Assembly: GCF_042432825.1 (NCBI RefSeq)
Contig: NZ_JBHLWN010000030.1
Span: forward strand, 1-44,036
Direction: 5' to 3'
Length of the DNA: 44,036 nt
DNA from: Gordoniibacillus chartarius
GTDB lineage: Bacteria > Bacillota > Bacilli > Paenibacillales > NBRC-103111
Part shown: in pieces, positions 8,653 to 17,796 of the stretch
Position numbering within the stretch: the stretch's first letter is position 1
Layout: each line of letters starts with the position of its first letter
Program-made: the position numbers and the translations under genes
Notes under the pieces: model-generated
Database searches by the model: none
What the model was told of the DNA's origin: nothing
What the model saw: only the letters and a program-made list of their open reading frames with translations

Positions 8653-9699
8653 ATGCCGATCCGCAAACAAGCGACGCTGCGAACGATCGCCGCCGAGCTC
8701 GGCTTGACCGTTCAGACGGTGTCGAAGGCGCTTAAAGGTAAGCCCGGTATGTCCGAGGCGACCCGGCAGCTGGTTGTCCAAACCGCTGTTAAGCAGGGCT
8801 ACTATACGAAGGAACAAATCCGCAGCCTCCGGTTCGAGCATATTGCGCCTTACCCGAATGAGCGATTGCGTTTCCTGCTGGTGCAGACTAAAGAAGGGGC
8901 AGTCTACAATCGGCTGCTTCTGCAAGGGCTGCACGATCGCTTTGCGTCTTTCGGCCATCGGATCGAGCTGCTGCCGCTGCCGCGCAACATCAAAACGGAG
9001 GACATGCCCGGTTGGATCGAAGACAGCGGCATCGCCTATTCGGACGGTATCTTTATCTCCCCAGGCTTGACGCCGAAAGCGTGGGAGCCGCATTTGTTCG
9101 GGCTGCCTTTGCCGCGCATTCTGCTCAGCTTTCCACCGAACGGGGTGAAGATCGACAGCGTTATTTGGGACGTATACGAAGCGGCGTTTCAATCGGTCGC
9201 CTATTTGCGAAGCTTAGGGCACGAGCGGATCATGTATGTAGGGGACGTACATCTGCATCCAGGCTTCATCCTGCGCTGGCAAGCGTTCTGCCACGCGATG
9301 AGCTTGTTCGGCGCAGAGGCCGAGCCGTCCGCTCATTCCATCAGCGAGCGAAATGCACATCCGAAGTGGCGCGAAGAGCTGCGGCAGCTCATGGTCCGGC
9401 ACTCGCCGACCGCGATCGTTTGCGGCGTCGACAACGAAGTGAGCATTGTATACGGCATTTGCTGCGAACTGGGGTGGAGGGTACCCGGGGACGTATCGCT
9501 GGTCGGCTTCCTGAACGAGCAGCCGGATACGCTGCCGCTCTTTACCCGGCCGCTGCTGCCGATTCGCCAGACCGGCTACCGCGCGGCTGACCGAATGCTG
9601 TGGCGCATCGCGAATCCTACGCTGCCTTACGAGCATATTCGCATCCAGGGCGACTTCTGCGTCGGGCAGACGACAGCAGCCAGACAGCCTTATCAGTAA
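8653..9699 (+). CDS. LacI-family transcriptional regulator
   Basis: A 348-residue regulator. The N-terminal helix-turn-helix is L-R-T-I-A-A-E-L-G-L-T-V-Q-T-V-S-K-A-L-K-G, followed by the hinge-helix region and a periplasmic-binding-protein-like effector domain, including Y-V-G-D-V (near 195) and the late D-V-S-L-V-G-F segment. I chose ATG 8653 with CGGAGG 11 nt upstream; GTG 8641 overlaps that ribosome site. Divergent from an FAD oxidoreductase and SGNH esterase, so it probably controls their use on an unidentified sugar. Length is normal for the family. Confidence 0.88.
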   Translation: MPIRKQATLRTIAAELGLTVQTVSKALKGKPGMSEATRQLVVQTAVKQGYYTKEQIRSLRFEHIAPYPNERLRFLLVQTKEGAVYNRLLLQGLHDRFASFGHRIELLPLPRNIKTEDMPGWIEDSGIAYSDGIFISPGLTPKAWEPHLFGLPLPRILLSFPPNGVKIDSVIWDVYEAAFQSVAYLRSLGHERIMYVGDVHLHPGFILRWQAFCHAMSLFGAEAEPSAHSISERNAHPKWREELRQLMVRHSPTAIVCGVDNEVSIVYGICCELGWRVPGDVSLVGFLNEQPDTLPLFTRPLLPIRQTGYRAADRMLWRIANPTLPYEHIRIQGDFCVGQTTAARQPYQ

Positions 9700-9769
9700 A
9701 GAAGGCCGGATGCTTCCCTCCGCGTTATCATATAGGGAAACGCTTGCAGGGCAAGGGGGCGGCCAACGT

Positions 9770-9811
9770 ATGTATAAGCTGGTCATCGTGGACGACGAGC
9801 CGACGGTACGG
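9770..9811 (+). pseudogene. Remnant of a YesN-type response-regulator gene (5' end only)
   Basis: Behind a GGGCAAGGGGGC ribosome site, ATG 9770 begins M-Y-K-L-V-I-V-D-D-E-P-T-V-R, the exact style of the receiver-domain start in AraC-type response regulators. After codon 14 all similarity stops and a terminator follows within 30 nt. This looks like the 5' stump left by a deletion. An intact relative of the same family lies at 29018. Confidence 0.6.
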
Positions 9812-9835
9812 CCGTGTATGGGAGTGACGCCGCCC

Positions 9836-9876
9836 GGCAGTCCGTTCTCCTTCCTGAGACGGACTGCCGTTGTTTT
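9836..9876 (+). terminator. Terminator behind the regulator remnant
   Basis: A perfect 10-bp stem, GGCAGTCCGT (9836-9845) with ACGGACTGCC (9859-9868), followed by GTTGTTTT. Confidence 0.75.
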
Positions 9877-9897
9877 GCAGCCGGGAGATCCGCGATT

Positions 9898-9940
9898 TAA
9901 CAAAGAAACAGCCGCTCGAATGAGGGCTGTTTCCGTGTTT
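9898..9940. terminator. Bidirectional terminator
   Basis: GAAACAGCC (9905-9913) pairs with GGCTGTTTC (9925-9933). On the minus strand it is followed by T-rich sequence, so it probably ends the DoxX-like gene; it may also act on the plus strand. Confidence 0.65.
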
Positions 9941-9944
9941 TCGA

Positions 9945-10352
9945 TTACTGCTGCAGTTCTTTGCCGCTCAAGGGAATAAGGTTCCGCACCCTGCGATCTC
10001 TCAGCCAAATGCCGCCCCACGCCAATACAGCCAAATACACCGGGAACAGCAAGTGGGTAAACAGTGGAGCATCCATGCGCAAGTGCGTCGCGATGACGCC
10101 GCCGAAGTATCCGGTGAGCAGAAGCACGCCCAGGAAGGAAGTGCGGGGAATTGCGTACAAAATCGTAGCCGCCAACCCCAGAATACCAATCACGGTAATA
10201 TGATGCTCCGCAAAACCGAGGGTAAGGGTTCCTTCCACCACTTCCGGCGGCTTGACCAGCTTCATCACACTGTCCAGCAGCATGAATGCAATCGTCAGCC
10301 AGCTCATAATGCGCCCCGTCCATAAGCTCCCTTTCGAAATTCCGTTACCCAT
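9945..10352 (-). CDS. DoxX-like family membrane protein
   Basis: A 135-residue protein with four predicted membrane helices (about 11-31, 47-68, 71-88 and 97-117). The sequence around W-T-G-R-I-M-S-W, the D-S-V-M-K-L segment after helix 1 and the conserved G-Y-F-G-G-V-I-A-T-H-L-R-M are typical of DoxX-like (DoxX_2) proteins found singly in many bacteria. The function is not settled for this branch. ATG 10352 has an AGGTGGGA ribosome site. Single gene, ending just before the bidirectional hairpin. Confidence 0.75.
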   Translation of the reverse strand: MGNGISKGSLWTGRIMSWLTIAFMLLDSVMKLVKPPEVVEGTLTLGFAEHHITVIGILGLAATILYAIPRTSFLGVLLLTGYFGGVIATHLRMDAPLFTHLLFPVYLAVLAWGGIWLRDRRVRNLIPLSGKELQQ

Positions 10353-10430
10353 CTGATGATTCCCACCTATCTTTATTTTTTTATGACTTTATCTTATCAC
10401 AATAGGGGGCGGTGCGCTTCTTATGAATTG

Positions 10431-11951
10431 CTATTTCAGCGCATCCATACCTGTCCCTTTATTAACTTTTTTTGTACAAGTGAGTACAAGTCCAAAGCTA
10501 AAGTAGGTCACGCATACGGCAAGAAAACAAAGGAGAGTCATCCAAATCGAGCTTGGAGCCCATACTCGAATGTAAGACCACGGCGTACCTCCAAGAAATA
10601 ACTGCGGAACCATGAGGATAAACGTCATGAAGCCCGAGGCAATCAAGAAATGAATAATGAGCAGAACGATTCTCTTTCCGGTTAAGGGTGACCATTTCCG
10701 CTGATTACGAGATAGCTTCTTCAAGATGGTTAGCGATAGCCACAAGAAAAGACAGCCGAGGACAACGATGACCATACATGCGGCCGTTGCGTATTGATCT
10801 ATCTTCTGGTAAATGTCCATTGGAGGTTCTTCGGCATCGTTCCCCTCCCATAAATCCATGATACCTTGGCCGATCGACGTCGTCATGCTCGTCTTCATAT
10901 TGGCCAGCACCGCTACCCCAACTTGAGTATCGGGCCGCATAATGAAGTAAGATGAGTACGTTGGATTTGACCCCGCGTGCAGGACGTACTTCTTATCGTT
11001 CTCTTGCAGGATCCCCCATCCCAGAGCATAGCGCGTGTTGACATCGAGGGGCTCTACCGATTCATCAGGGATATGCGATTCGGTAATGAGCCGTTGATCT
11101 ACCGAACGATCCGTGGCGGTTCCGAGCTGCGCATTCATCCATTTTCCCAAATCATTCGTACTGCTGATCAGATAACCGGCTGGTGAATTCCCCCGATACA
11201 CGGGCGGTGTATAGGCATGCGCCTTTAAGAAGCCGATTTTATATCCGGCTGCCATAAGCGTTGAGTGGGTTTGCTGCGCTCCGACAAACGATTGTTTCAT
11301 TCCTAGCGGGTCCAGAATATATTCCTTCATATACCGCTCATAAGATTTTTTGCTTACGGTCTCAATGATGAGGCCTAAAACATCATAGTTAATTGTCGCA
11401 TATTCGAATGAGCTTCCAGGCATGCGGTTCAGCGGTTGGTCGAGCAATGTTTTGACCGTCAGCTCCATGGCGTTATCAGCCTGACTCTCAGGGATACGCG
11501 TGATGGTGTCGGAATTGATTCCGCTTGTATGGTGAAGAAGCTGATTTACAGTAATGATTTGCGGTTCGCCGTTATAAGTCAGCTCGAGCCAGGGGAGGTA
11601 CTTCCTGACATCGTCGTTCCGGTTTACTAAGCCTTCCTTCTCCAATTGCAAAATGGCGAATGCAGTGAATGCTTTCGTGGTCGAGCCGATTTCAAATAAC
11701 GTATCGTTATTGACCGGCTTTTTCGCTCTGACATCGGCGTAACCGAAGCTTTGTTGATAGACCGTCTTTCCTTTCTCCACAATTACAACAGAGCTTCCCG
11801 GAATTTTACCCGCCTTCATTTGCTCCTCGACAAAACGCTCGATCTTTTTCGTCGTCTCATTGGTTACTGGGCCTGTGACAGCTGACGAATAGGGACTCAA
11901 CCCGAGCAAAATGACGATGACAGCGGCCAACAGGGTTGACAGTAATCTCAT
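10431..11951 (-). CDS. Serine hydrolase of the class C beta-lactamase fold, membrane-anchored
   Basis: A 506-residue protein. Signal peptide (1-24), then the penicillin-binding-like domain with S90-T-T-K93, the L-L-H-H-T-S-G motif (138-144) and H325-A-G in place of the KTG box. The usual Y-x-N reads Y184-A-T, a changed third residue. Three C-terminal membrane helices (about 388-410, 428-455, 468-492) anchor it. Such proteins are D-alanyl esterases or peptidases acting on wall material or exported peptides; true beta-lactamase activity is unlikely. ATG 11951 follows AGGAG. It is monocistronic and divergent from the LysM-M23 gene. Confidence 0.85.
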   Translation of the reverse strand: MRLLSTLLAAVIVILLGLSPYSSAVTGPVTNETTKKIERFVEEQMKAGKIPGSSVVIVEKGKTVYQQSFGYADVRAKKPVNNDTLFEIGSTTKAFTAFAILQLEKEGLVNRNDDVRKYLPWLELTYNGEPQIITVNQLLHHTSGINSDTITRIPESQADNAMELTVKTLLDQPLNRMPGSSFEYATINYDVLGLIIETVSKKSYERYMKEYILDPLGMKQSFVGAQQTHSTLMAAGYKIGFLKAHAYTPPVYRGNSPAGYLISSTNDLGKWMNAQLGTATDRSVDQRLITESHIPDESVEPLDVNTRYALGWGILQENDKKYVLHAGSNPTYSSYFIMRPDTQVGVAVLANMKTSMTTSIGQGIMDLWEGNDAEEPPMDIYQKIDQYATAACMVIVVLGCLFLWLSLTILKKLSRNQRKWSPLTGKRIVLLIIHFLIASGFMTFILMVPQLFLGGTPWSYIRVWAPSSIWMTLLCFLAVCVTYFSFGLVLTCTKKVNKGTGMDALK

Positions 11952-12212
11952 TTTCGATTCTCCTCGATTAAATTGATGCGGCTCGTTTGCCGAACAAGAA
12001 TAAGTATAAAAGGCGATTTACACCGCATCCATCGATTCGAATGACAATTCCCTGTGTTTGCATAACGATATTGTCACCTGCGAAAAAAACGCTTCCAATT
12101 TTTGATTAATGAAATGACCTCACTTGTGCTAGTATTATCAAATTAAGGTTCAAATGGATGAATGCTGCATGTTGTCCTTCATTCCATCATCAATGCTTCC
12201 AGGGAGGGTCAT

Positions 12213-13133
12213 ATGAAAAAAACATCAATGTTCAGTCTGGCTTTGACCGCTACTCTGCTTATGGGAAACATGGTGTCCGCTGAGACGTATACTTCGTATA
12301 CGGTGCAAAGAGGGGAAACGCTGTGGATGGTATCGCAAAAACTGAATAGGAGTCTTGCCGGTCTGTTGGCAGCGAATCCGCAAGTGAACCCGAACAACGT
12401 TTACGAAGGCTTGAAAATCAATATTCCGGCAGCGGAAACGCCCAAAGCGGACGTCCTGACGAATACAACAGCCTCTGCCTACACGGTTCAGCCGGGAGAT
12501 CATTTTTGGCTCATCAGTCAGAAGTTCAATGTGAATTGGAGCCGTTTAGTCGCTGCGAATCCGACGGTGAATCCTTCCAATATGTTCGTGGGGCAGAAAA
12601 TCAATATTCCGGCCGAGAGCACGATGTCCGTTACTACTGTTCAAGCACCGGCATATTTGGCGGACGGGAAATTTCCGTTGAAGCCTGGTACATACAACCC
12701 ATTTGTGAATACATACGGGGACGGCCGATCGTATAACTCCGACGGCACCCAGCAGCGTCTGCATGAAGGCAACGATATGATGGCAGCCAAAGGCACTCCC
12801 GTGTACAGCGCTTATGACGGTACGGTCATAAACAAAGGCTGGAGCACCCTGGGTGGCTGGCGGCTGACTGTGAAAACACCGGACGGAAAAACAGCCTTGT
12901 ATTACGCGCACATGTCGGCCTATGCCGCCAATATAGAGCTGGGAAGCTTCATTAAAAAAGGTCAGCTGATCGGCTATGTAGGGAATACGGGTTACGGTAC
13001 GGAAGGTACCGAGGGCGCGTTTGATCCGCATTTGCACTTTGGCATGTATGATTTGACCAACGGATTTAAGCCCGTAGACCCCTACAATCATCTAAAATAT
13101 TGGGAGAGGACTTCTCTAACGGCATCCTACTAA
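12213..13133 (+). CDS. Secreted LysM-LysM-M23 peptidoglycan endopeptidase
   Basis: A 306-residue exported wall hydrolase. Signal peptide 1-23 (cleavage after V-S-A), LysM 1 at 29-72 and LysM 2 at 90-133 (each starting Y-T-V-Q and ending K-I-N-I-P), then an M23/LytM domain with H184-x3-D188, Y-A-H and D-P-H-L-H (271-275), the full zinc-ligand set. It would bind peptidoglycan glycan and cut peptide cross-links, in growth or spore formation. I chose ATG 12213 with GGGAGGGTC; the upstream in-frame extension lacks a signal peptide. It stands alone, with a terminator right after it. Confidence 0.9.
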   Translation: MKKTSMFSLALTATLLMGNMVSAETYTSYTVQRGETLWMVSQKLNRSLAGLLAANPQVNPNNVYEGLKINIPAAETPKADVLTNTTASAYTVQPGDHFWLISQKFNVNWSRLVAANPTVNPSNMFVGQKINIPAESTMSVTTVQAPAYLADGKFPLKPGTYNPFVNTYGDGRSYNSDGTQQRLHEGNDMMAAKGTPVYSAYDGTVINKGWSTLGGWRLTVKTPDGKTALYYAHMSAYAANIELGSFIKKGQLIGYVGNTGYGTEGTEGAFDPHLHFGMYDLTNGFKPVDPYNHLKYWERTSLTASY

Positions 13134-13150
13134 TATATTCATTTACGCTG

Positions 13151-13176
13151 AAATCCGCTCTCTGGGCGGATTTTTG
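13151..13176 (+). terminator. Terminator of the LysM-M23 gene
   Basis: AAATCCGC (13151-13158) and GCGGATTT (13166-13173) form an 8-bp stem with a short loop and a T run, 18 nt after the stop codon. Confidence 0.8.
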
Positions 13177-13294
13177 CTATGCAAATAGATTCAAGCGTAC
13201 ATGAGCCTGCTTCGAAAGGGCTGGAGCCCATACATACCGATGGTAGATCGTGGAGAGGATAAAGCTATAATTGATCGCAAAGGAGCGACACGCG

Positions 13295-13591
13295 ATGACT
13301 GATTTCATGAAGAAAGCTATCTCGCTCGGGCTGGGCATCACCTTGACAACCAAAGAAAAACTCGAGGGTTATGTAAACGAATTAGTGGCAAGGGGGGAGA
13401 TTGCCCCCGAAGAGTCGAAGGACCTGGCGGCAAGACTGATCCAGAAAGGCGAGGAGCAGCAGGACGAGCTCAAACGAATGGTCCGCGAGCAGCTGCAGAA
13501 GCTGCTTAGGGATCTGGACGTGGCGACCAAGGAAGATTTCCGGCAGCTGGAGCAGCGCATCGAGCAGCTTGAAGCGCGCACGCAGGCGTAA
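13295..13591 (+). CDS. Phasin-like coiled-coil protein
   Basis: A 98-residue helical protein with a hydrophobic N-terminus (F-M-K-K-A-I-S-L-G-L-G) followed by amphipathic, Glu/Gln/Lys-rich helices ending in a coiled coil (D-F-R-Q-L-E-Q-R-I-E-Q-L-E). This matches small phasin / PhaF-like proteins commonly found immediately before AarF/UbiB kinase genes in Firmicutes. I chose ATG 13295 (AAAGGAGCG before it) over TTG 13271. The kinase gene starts 6 nt after its stop, so the two form one unit. Whether it binds lipid or polyhydroxyalkanoate granules here is not shown. Confidence 0.65.
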   Translation: MTDFMKKAISLGLGITLTTKEKLEGYVNELVARGEIAPEESKDLAARLIQKGEEQQDELKRMVREQLQKLLRDLDVATKEDFRQLEQRIEQLEARTQA

Positions 13592-13597
13592 TCTGCG

Positions 13598-15271
13598 ATG
13601 AGGAGAAGGATACGGCACCTGCAGCGATACCGGGATATTGCAGTTGTGTTCGTACGTCATGGATTCGGTTTCCTGGTAGGGGAGTCCGATCTGCTGCAGC
13701 GTCTTCGCATTCCTCTGAGAGGTACCGTCATCGAGGACGACACGGACCGTAAAACGGTGGGGCTGCGCATCAGGAACGTGATTCAGGAGCTGGGGCCTAC
13801 CTTCATCAAGCTGGGGCAAATCGCCAGTACCCGCTCGGATCTGCTTCCGAAAGACATTGTCGAACAGCTGGAAAAGCTTCAGGATCAAGTGGAGCCCTTT
13901 CCCTTCGAGCAGGTGCGCGATACGATCGAATCGGAGCTCGGACGAAGCATAGAAGAATTGTTTGCCAGCCTGGAACGGCAGCCGCTTGCCGCGGCATCGA
14001 TTGGGCAAGTACATCGGGGCGTATTGACTACCGGCGAGCAAGTCGCCGTGAAAATTCAGCGTCCTCAAGCTGCGGAATCCATTCGCACCGATCTGGAGAT
14101 ACTGGCCGACTTGGCTGCGCTCGCCGAACGCCGGTTTGCTTGGGCGAAGCGGCTTCAGGTGGAAACGATGATTGCGGAATTCGGCCGATCGCTTAGAGAC
14201 GAGCTGGATTATACCAAAGAAGCGAGAAATACGGAACATATTGCCTCACAAAGTAAGGGTGTAGCCCATATTTTTGTTCCGGCCGTATATTTGCCCTACA
14301 GCTCGAAAAAAGTCATAACCATGCAGTACGTCGAAGGGATCCGGTTGAACCAGGAGGATCAGCTGCTTGCACATGGCTTCGATCGGGTGCGCATCGCACG
14401 GCGGCTCATTCAGGCGATGTTTCAACAAATCTTCGTAGAAGGGCTGTTCCATGCTGATCCCCACCCCGGAAATCTTGTAATCATGCCGGGCGAAATCATC
14501 GCCTTTCTGGATTTCGGCATGGTCGGGCGACTCACTCCGGAGATGAAGCATCATTTTTCCGGCTTGATCATCTCCTTGATGCGCCAAAACACCGACGGGG
14601 TCATGAAAGCGATCTCCCGAATAGGCCTTATGGATGATGAAGTCAACATAACGGAGCTAAGAGAGGACATCGACTGGCTCCGAACTCGGTATTACGGCGT
14701 CCCGCTTAGCCAGGTCAGTCTCGGAGGGATCGTCAACGATCTTTTTGAAGTGGCCTACAAGCACCGGATTCGTGTGCCTCCGGATTTTATCCTGCTGGGG
14801 AAAACCCTGCTGACGCTCGAAGGGGTTGTCGTCCGGTTAGACCCGACGATCAGTATCGTGACTCTGGCGGAGCCATTCGGACTGCAGCTGCTGATGAAGC
14901 GGTTTCACCCTAACGTTTGGGCAGCGGACTTCATTAGGGATGTGACGGAGTTCGGAGAACAGCTGGCGAATGTGCCGAAACAGAGCCGGGAGCTCATCTC
15001 GATGATCAAGAAGGGCAGGCTGCATTTGAACGTCGGCATACCGGAGCTCGATGAAATTATAGGAAAGCTGGATCGAATCGGCAACCGGATCGCGTTCAGC
15101 ATCGTGCTGCTGTCTTTCAGTTTGATTATGATGGGACTTATCATCGGCACCTCCATTGCCGGACGAAGGACCTTCCTCATGAATGTGCCTGCGATCGAGG
15201 CGGGATTTTTGGTTGCTGCGCTGATGCTGGTTTGGCTCCTGCTGGCGATTTTTAAGTCGGGGAGGTTCTAA
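13598..15271 (+). CDS. AarF/ABC1/UbiB family atypical kinase
   Basis: A 557-residue protein of the ABC1/ADCK/UbiB family, atypical protein-like kinases with ATPase activity linked to isoprenoid-quinone or lipid metabolism at membranes. Signature elements: the K-x-G-Q helix K71-L-G-Q74, the Ala-rich loop A-A-A-S-I-G-Q-V-H (131-139) replacing the glycine-rich loop, K152 in V-A-V-K-I-Q-R-P, H-A-D-P-H-P-G-N from 285, and metal-binding D305-F-G. Two C-terminal membrane helices (about 495-520 and 530-552) tether it. Length is normal for the bacterial family. It is co-transcribed with the phasin-like gene and ends at a terminator. Confidence 0.9.
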   Translation: MRRRIRHLQRYRDIAVVFVRHGFGFLVGESDLLQRLRIPLRGTVIEDDTDRKTVGLRIRNVIQELGPTFIKLGQIASTRSDLLPKDIVEQLEKLQDQVEPFPFEQVRDTIESELGRSIEELFASLERQPLAAASIGQVHRGVLTTGEQVAVKIQRPQAAESIRTDLEILADLAALAERRFAWAKRLQVETMIAEFGRSLRDELDYTKEARNTEHIASQSKGVAHIFVPAVYLPYSSKKVITMQYVEGIRLNQEDQLLAHGFDRVRIARRLIQAMFQQIFVEGLFHADPHPGNLVIMPGEIIAFLDFGMVGRLTPEMKHHFSGLIISLMRQNTDGVMKAISRIGLMDDEVNITELREDIDWLRTRYYGVPLSQVSLGGIVNDLFEVAYKHRIRVPPDFILLGKTLLTLEGVVVRLDPTISIVTLAEPFGLQLLMKRFHPNVWAADFIRDVTEFGEQLANVPKQSRELISMIKKGRLHLNVGIPELDEIIGKLDRIGNRIAFSIVLLSFSLIMMGLIIGTSIAGRRTFLMNVPAIEAGFLVAALMLVWLLLAIFKSGRF

Positions 15272-15296
15272 CGAAGGCATAGAAATCAATGACTGC

Positions 15297-15333
15297 TAAG
15301 CCTGGGAGCAAAGAGCCTCTCAGGCTTTTTTTA
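15297..15333 (+). terminator. Terminator of the phasin-AarF unit
   Basis: AGCCTGGGAGC and GCCTCTCAGGCT form a stem with one imperfection, followed by seven T, about 30 nt past the kinase stop. Confidence 0.8.
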
Positions 15334-15341
15334 ACATCACG

Positions 15342-16052
15342 CTAAATTTCTTTCCCCTCCGTTAATGGGCGGAGGAAGAAGCGGGACAGCTTCATGCCAT
15401 ACTCGGTAATGTGTCCGATTGCCAGCGAATAGACGATCGTGCCGATAGCGAACGGACCGCCGAGGGCAATACCGATTAGAACGGCAGCTACTTCAATCAT
15501 GGAGCGAACCCAGCGGATCGGCCACCTGGTCCTCGCATGAATGGCTAACATGAGAAGGTCGCGCGGTCCCGCGCCCAGTCCGGATTGAATATATACACCC
15601 GTGCCGAACCCCCAGATGACCATGCCGGCGGCGAAGGACAAGATGCGAGTAGTCAAATCGGTTGGGGAAGGAACGAGGTGAAGCACCGTAAACCAGTTGC
15701 AAAATTCTCCGACCAGCACCATGTTGGCGATCATGCCAATTGTCGGCCACTTGAGCAGCATGAGGCAGCCGACGACGACGACGATGAGACCGACGGCCTG
15801 CCGGACACGACCGAACGATAAGCCTGTCCACCGCACGACCCCCAAATGCATGACGTCCCACGGGGCTGCACCGAATTTCGCCTGGACGAGCAGGACGATG
15901 CCGTAGGCCATCATCGCCAAGCCAAACAGAAAAACGAAGGTTCGCCCGATGATCAGCAGAACGCTTCCGTTCCGGGAGCGGACTGACTGGCGAGGGGCGT
16001 CATTGAGGGCTGGAGCTGATTTTGCGGTTATTGCGCGTAATGCCGATTTCAT
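15342..16052 (-). CDS. YczE/YitT-like integral membrane protein
   Basis: A 236-residue membrane protein with five or six hydrophobic helices after a basic N-terminal tail (1-28). Conserved-looking G-A-A-P-W-D-V-M-H and G-L-G-A-G-P-R-D-L-L-M segments occur in two halves, an internal duplication typical of the YczE/YyaS/YitT group, whose transport role is undefined. ATG 16052 is preceded by GAGGAGAGGAAG. Single gene, convergent with the AarF kinase and divergent from the germinant receptor operon. Confidence 0.8.
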   Translation of the reverse strand: MKSALRAITAKSAPALNDAPRQSVRSRNGSVLLIIGRTFVFLFGLAMMAYGIVLLVQAKFGAAPWDVMHLGVVRWTGLSFGRVRQAVGLIVVVVGCLMLLKWPTIGMIANMVLVGEFCNWFTVLHLVPSPTDLTTRILSFAAGMVIWGFGTGVYIQSGLGAGPRDLLMLAIHARTRWPIRWVRSMIEVAAVLIGIALGGPFAIGTIVYSLAIGHITEYGMKLSRFFLRPLTEGKEI

Positions 16053-16104
16053 CCCGTTCGTCTACTTCCTCTCCTCAGGAATGGTCCTTGCCGCAGTTCC
16101 TTAC

Positions 16105-16133
16105 CAATGTATCGAACAAGCTTGTTAATTATA
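16105..16133 (+). promoter_or_regulatory. Possible sigma-G promoter of the germinant receptor operon
   Basis: CAATG (16105-16109), 17 bp, AATTATA (16127-16133) fits the forespore sigma-G pattern gHATR-N17/18-CATWHTA with one mismatch in each box. The spacer contains a perfect 12-bp palindrome, AACAAGCTTGTT (16115-16126). Forespore expression is what germinant receptors need, but the match is modest. Confidence 0.3.
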
Positions 16134-16243
16134 CCTGCAATCTGCCGCGTATCCATGGCCCGCTGCCGAACTGGGAGCGCCACATAAAAATAGCCATTTT
16201 GGAAAAAACTATACCGGGGAACGTTGAGAAAGGTGGAGGCGAT

Positions 16244-17794
16244 ATGGACGTAAAATGGTTCCTCAAAAAAACCAACGTGAATATGAGCAACTCCACGAAT
16301 GACAGCAATCGTCTCTCGAATGATTTGAACGCTAATGTGAATCGGATTAAAGATGAGTTTTCTTATCCGCAGAATAAAGCGCTTATCGTGCGTGACGTGT
16401 TTATTCCGTTTATCGGCAGGGAAGGAACGATACTGTTTTTAGAGGGAGCCGCCGATACCAAGACACTGGAAGAACATATCCTGGAGCCGATCATGGCGCA
16501 AACCGGGATCACGCCGGAGCCGGCACCGGACGGTATTTTATCCGAGTTGATGAAAAGAATTTTGTCCACAGCCGGGGGACAAAAGGCCAGCTTGTTTGAT
16601 GAAATCATACGTGATCTGCTTAAAGGGAATACGATTATTTGTATTCAAGGTCATTCCGAAGCATTATCGATCGAGACACCGGGCTTTGAATCCCGTGCGA
16701 TTTCGGAGCCGACCAACGAGAATGTGCTGAAGGGCCCGAAGGAATCGTTCATCGAATCCGCGGCCGCCAACCGTTCCTTGATCCGCAAACAAATCAAAGA
16801 CGTACGCTTGATGACAGAGGTCGTCAACATCGGGGATAAGAGTCTTAGAGAAGTAAGCATCTTATATCTCAAGGAAGTAGCCGACCCGGCGCTTGTCGAG
16901 AAGATAAAGGACAAGCTCCGGCAAACCAACAGCGATTTGGTGCAGAGCATATCTTTGCTGGAGCAGTTTATCGAAGAAAGGCAATATTCCCTCCTTCCCG
17001 CTTCATTATTAACCGAGCGGCCGGACCGGGCTTGTTCCTTTCTGCATGAAGGCCATGTCGTGCTCCTCATGGATAATTCCCCCTTGGCCATGGTGCTGCC
17101 CGTTACTTTTTGGGCATTGTTTCATACTTCCGAAGATATGCATCTCCGGTGGGCTTACGGGATCTTCATCCGGGTTATCCGGATCATGGCCGTTTTCGTT
17201 GCCTTAATGACTCCTTCGCTCTACCTTGCGGTGAGTACTTATCATGAGGAAATGCTGCCGACGGACTTGCTGCTCGCTATCGCCTCGACTCGAGAGAGAG
17301 TGCCCTTTCCTGCTTTTCTTGAGGTGATGATTATGGAGGTTACCTTTGAGCTAGTGAGAGAGGCGGGGATTCGCATTCCACGGGCGATCGGACCTACGAT
17401 TGGTATCGTCGGCGCCCTTATCCTTGGTCAGGCTGCGGTTGAGGCCAATATCATCAGTCCGATTTTGGTCATTATCGTGGCGATGACAGGTTTGTCTTCC
17501 TTTGCCATACCCGAGATCAGCTTTAACTTCGTTGTTCGGATTATGCGATTTTTCATGCTCCTATCCGCTAATTTTATGGGGTTTTACGGGATTGCCCTTA
17601 CGCTGACCTGTGTGATAGCTTACATGGCGTCGTTCGAATCGTACGGCGTCCCTTTCTTATCGCCGCTGTCGCCGCATTTCCGCTCGTCCAAGGACTTGAT
17701 TATTCGCCCGCCAATCAGGAAGCAATGGCTCCGTCCGCAAAATATGAATCCGCAAGATCCGGAGCGAAGCCAAAAGCCGAAAGGAAATTCATAA
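16244..17794 (+). CDS. Spore germinant receptor A subunit (GerA/GerKA family)
   Basis: A 516-residue inner-spore-membrane protein that, with its B and C partners, detects germinants and opens the spore to ion release. A short Asn-rich head precedes the soluble N-terminal domain (to about residue 280, containing F-I-G-R-E-G-T-I-L-F-L-E-G and N-V-L-K-G-P-K-E-S-F). Then come the membrane segments, with the family motif region P-T-I-G-I-V-G-A-L-I-L-G-Q-A-A-V-E-A-N and F-A-I-P-E. ATG 16244 follows AAGGTGGAGG; an upstream in-frame extension would overlap the divergent YczE-like gene. The next gene begins 2 nt after the stop. The germinant cannot be predicted. Confidence 0.92.
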   Translation: MDVKWFLKKTNVNMSNSTNDSNRLSNDLNANVNRIKDEFSYPQNKALIVRDVFIPFIGREGTILFLEGAADTKTLEEHILEPIMAQTGITPEPAPDGILSELMKRILSTAGGQKASLFDEIIRDLLKGNTIICIQGHSEALSIETPGFESRAISEPTNENVLKGPKESFIESAAANRSLIRKQIKDVRLMTEVVNIGDKSLREVSILYLKEVADPALVEKIKDKLRQTNSDLVQSISLLEQFIEERQYSLLPASLLTERPDRACSFLHEGHVVLLMDNSPLAMVLPVTFWALFHTSEDMHLRWAYGIFIRVIRIMAVFVALMTPSLYLAVSTYHEEMLPTDLLLAIASTRERVPFPAFLEVMIMEVTFELVREAGIRIPRAIGPTIGIVGALILGQAAVEANIISPILVIIVAMTGLSSFAIPEISFNFVVRIMRFFMLLSANFMGFYGIALTLTCVIAYMASFESYGVPFLSPLSPHFRSSKDLIIRPPIRKQWLRPQNMNPQDPERSQKPKGNS

Positions 17795-17796
17795 CC

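Noticed and set aside
9214..10323. Minus-strand open frame of 369 codons
   Set aside because: It runs antisense through the well-supported LacI-type gene and on into the DoxX-like gene in another frame; it has no ribosome site and its composition is a by-product of GC-rich codons.
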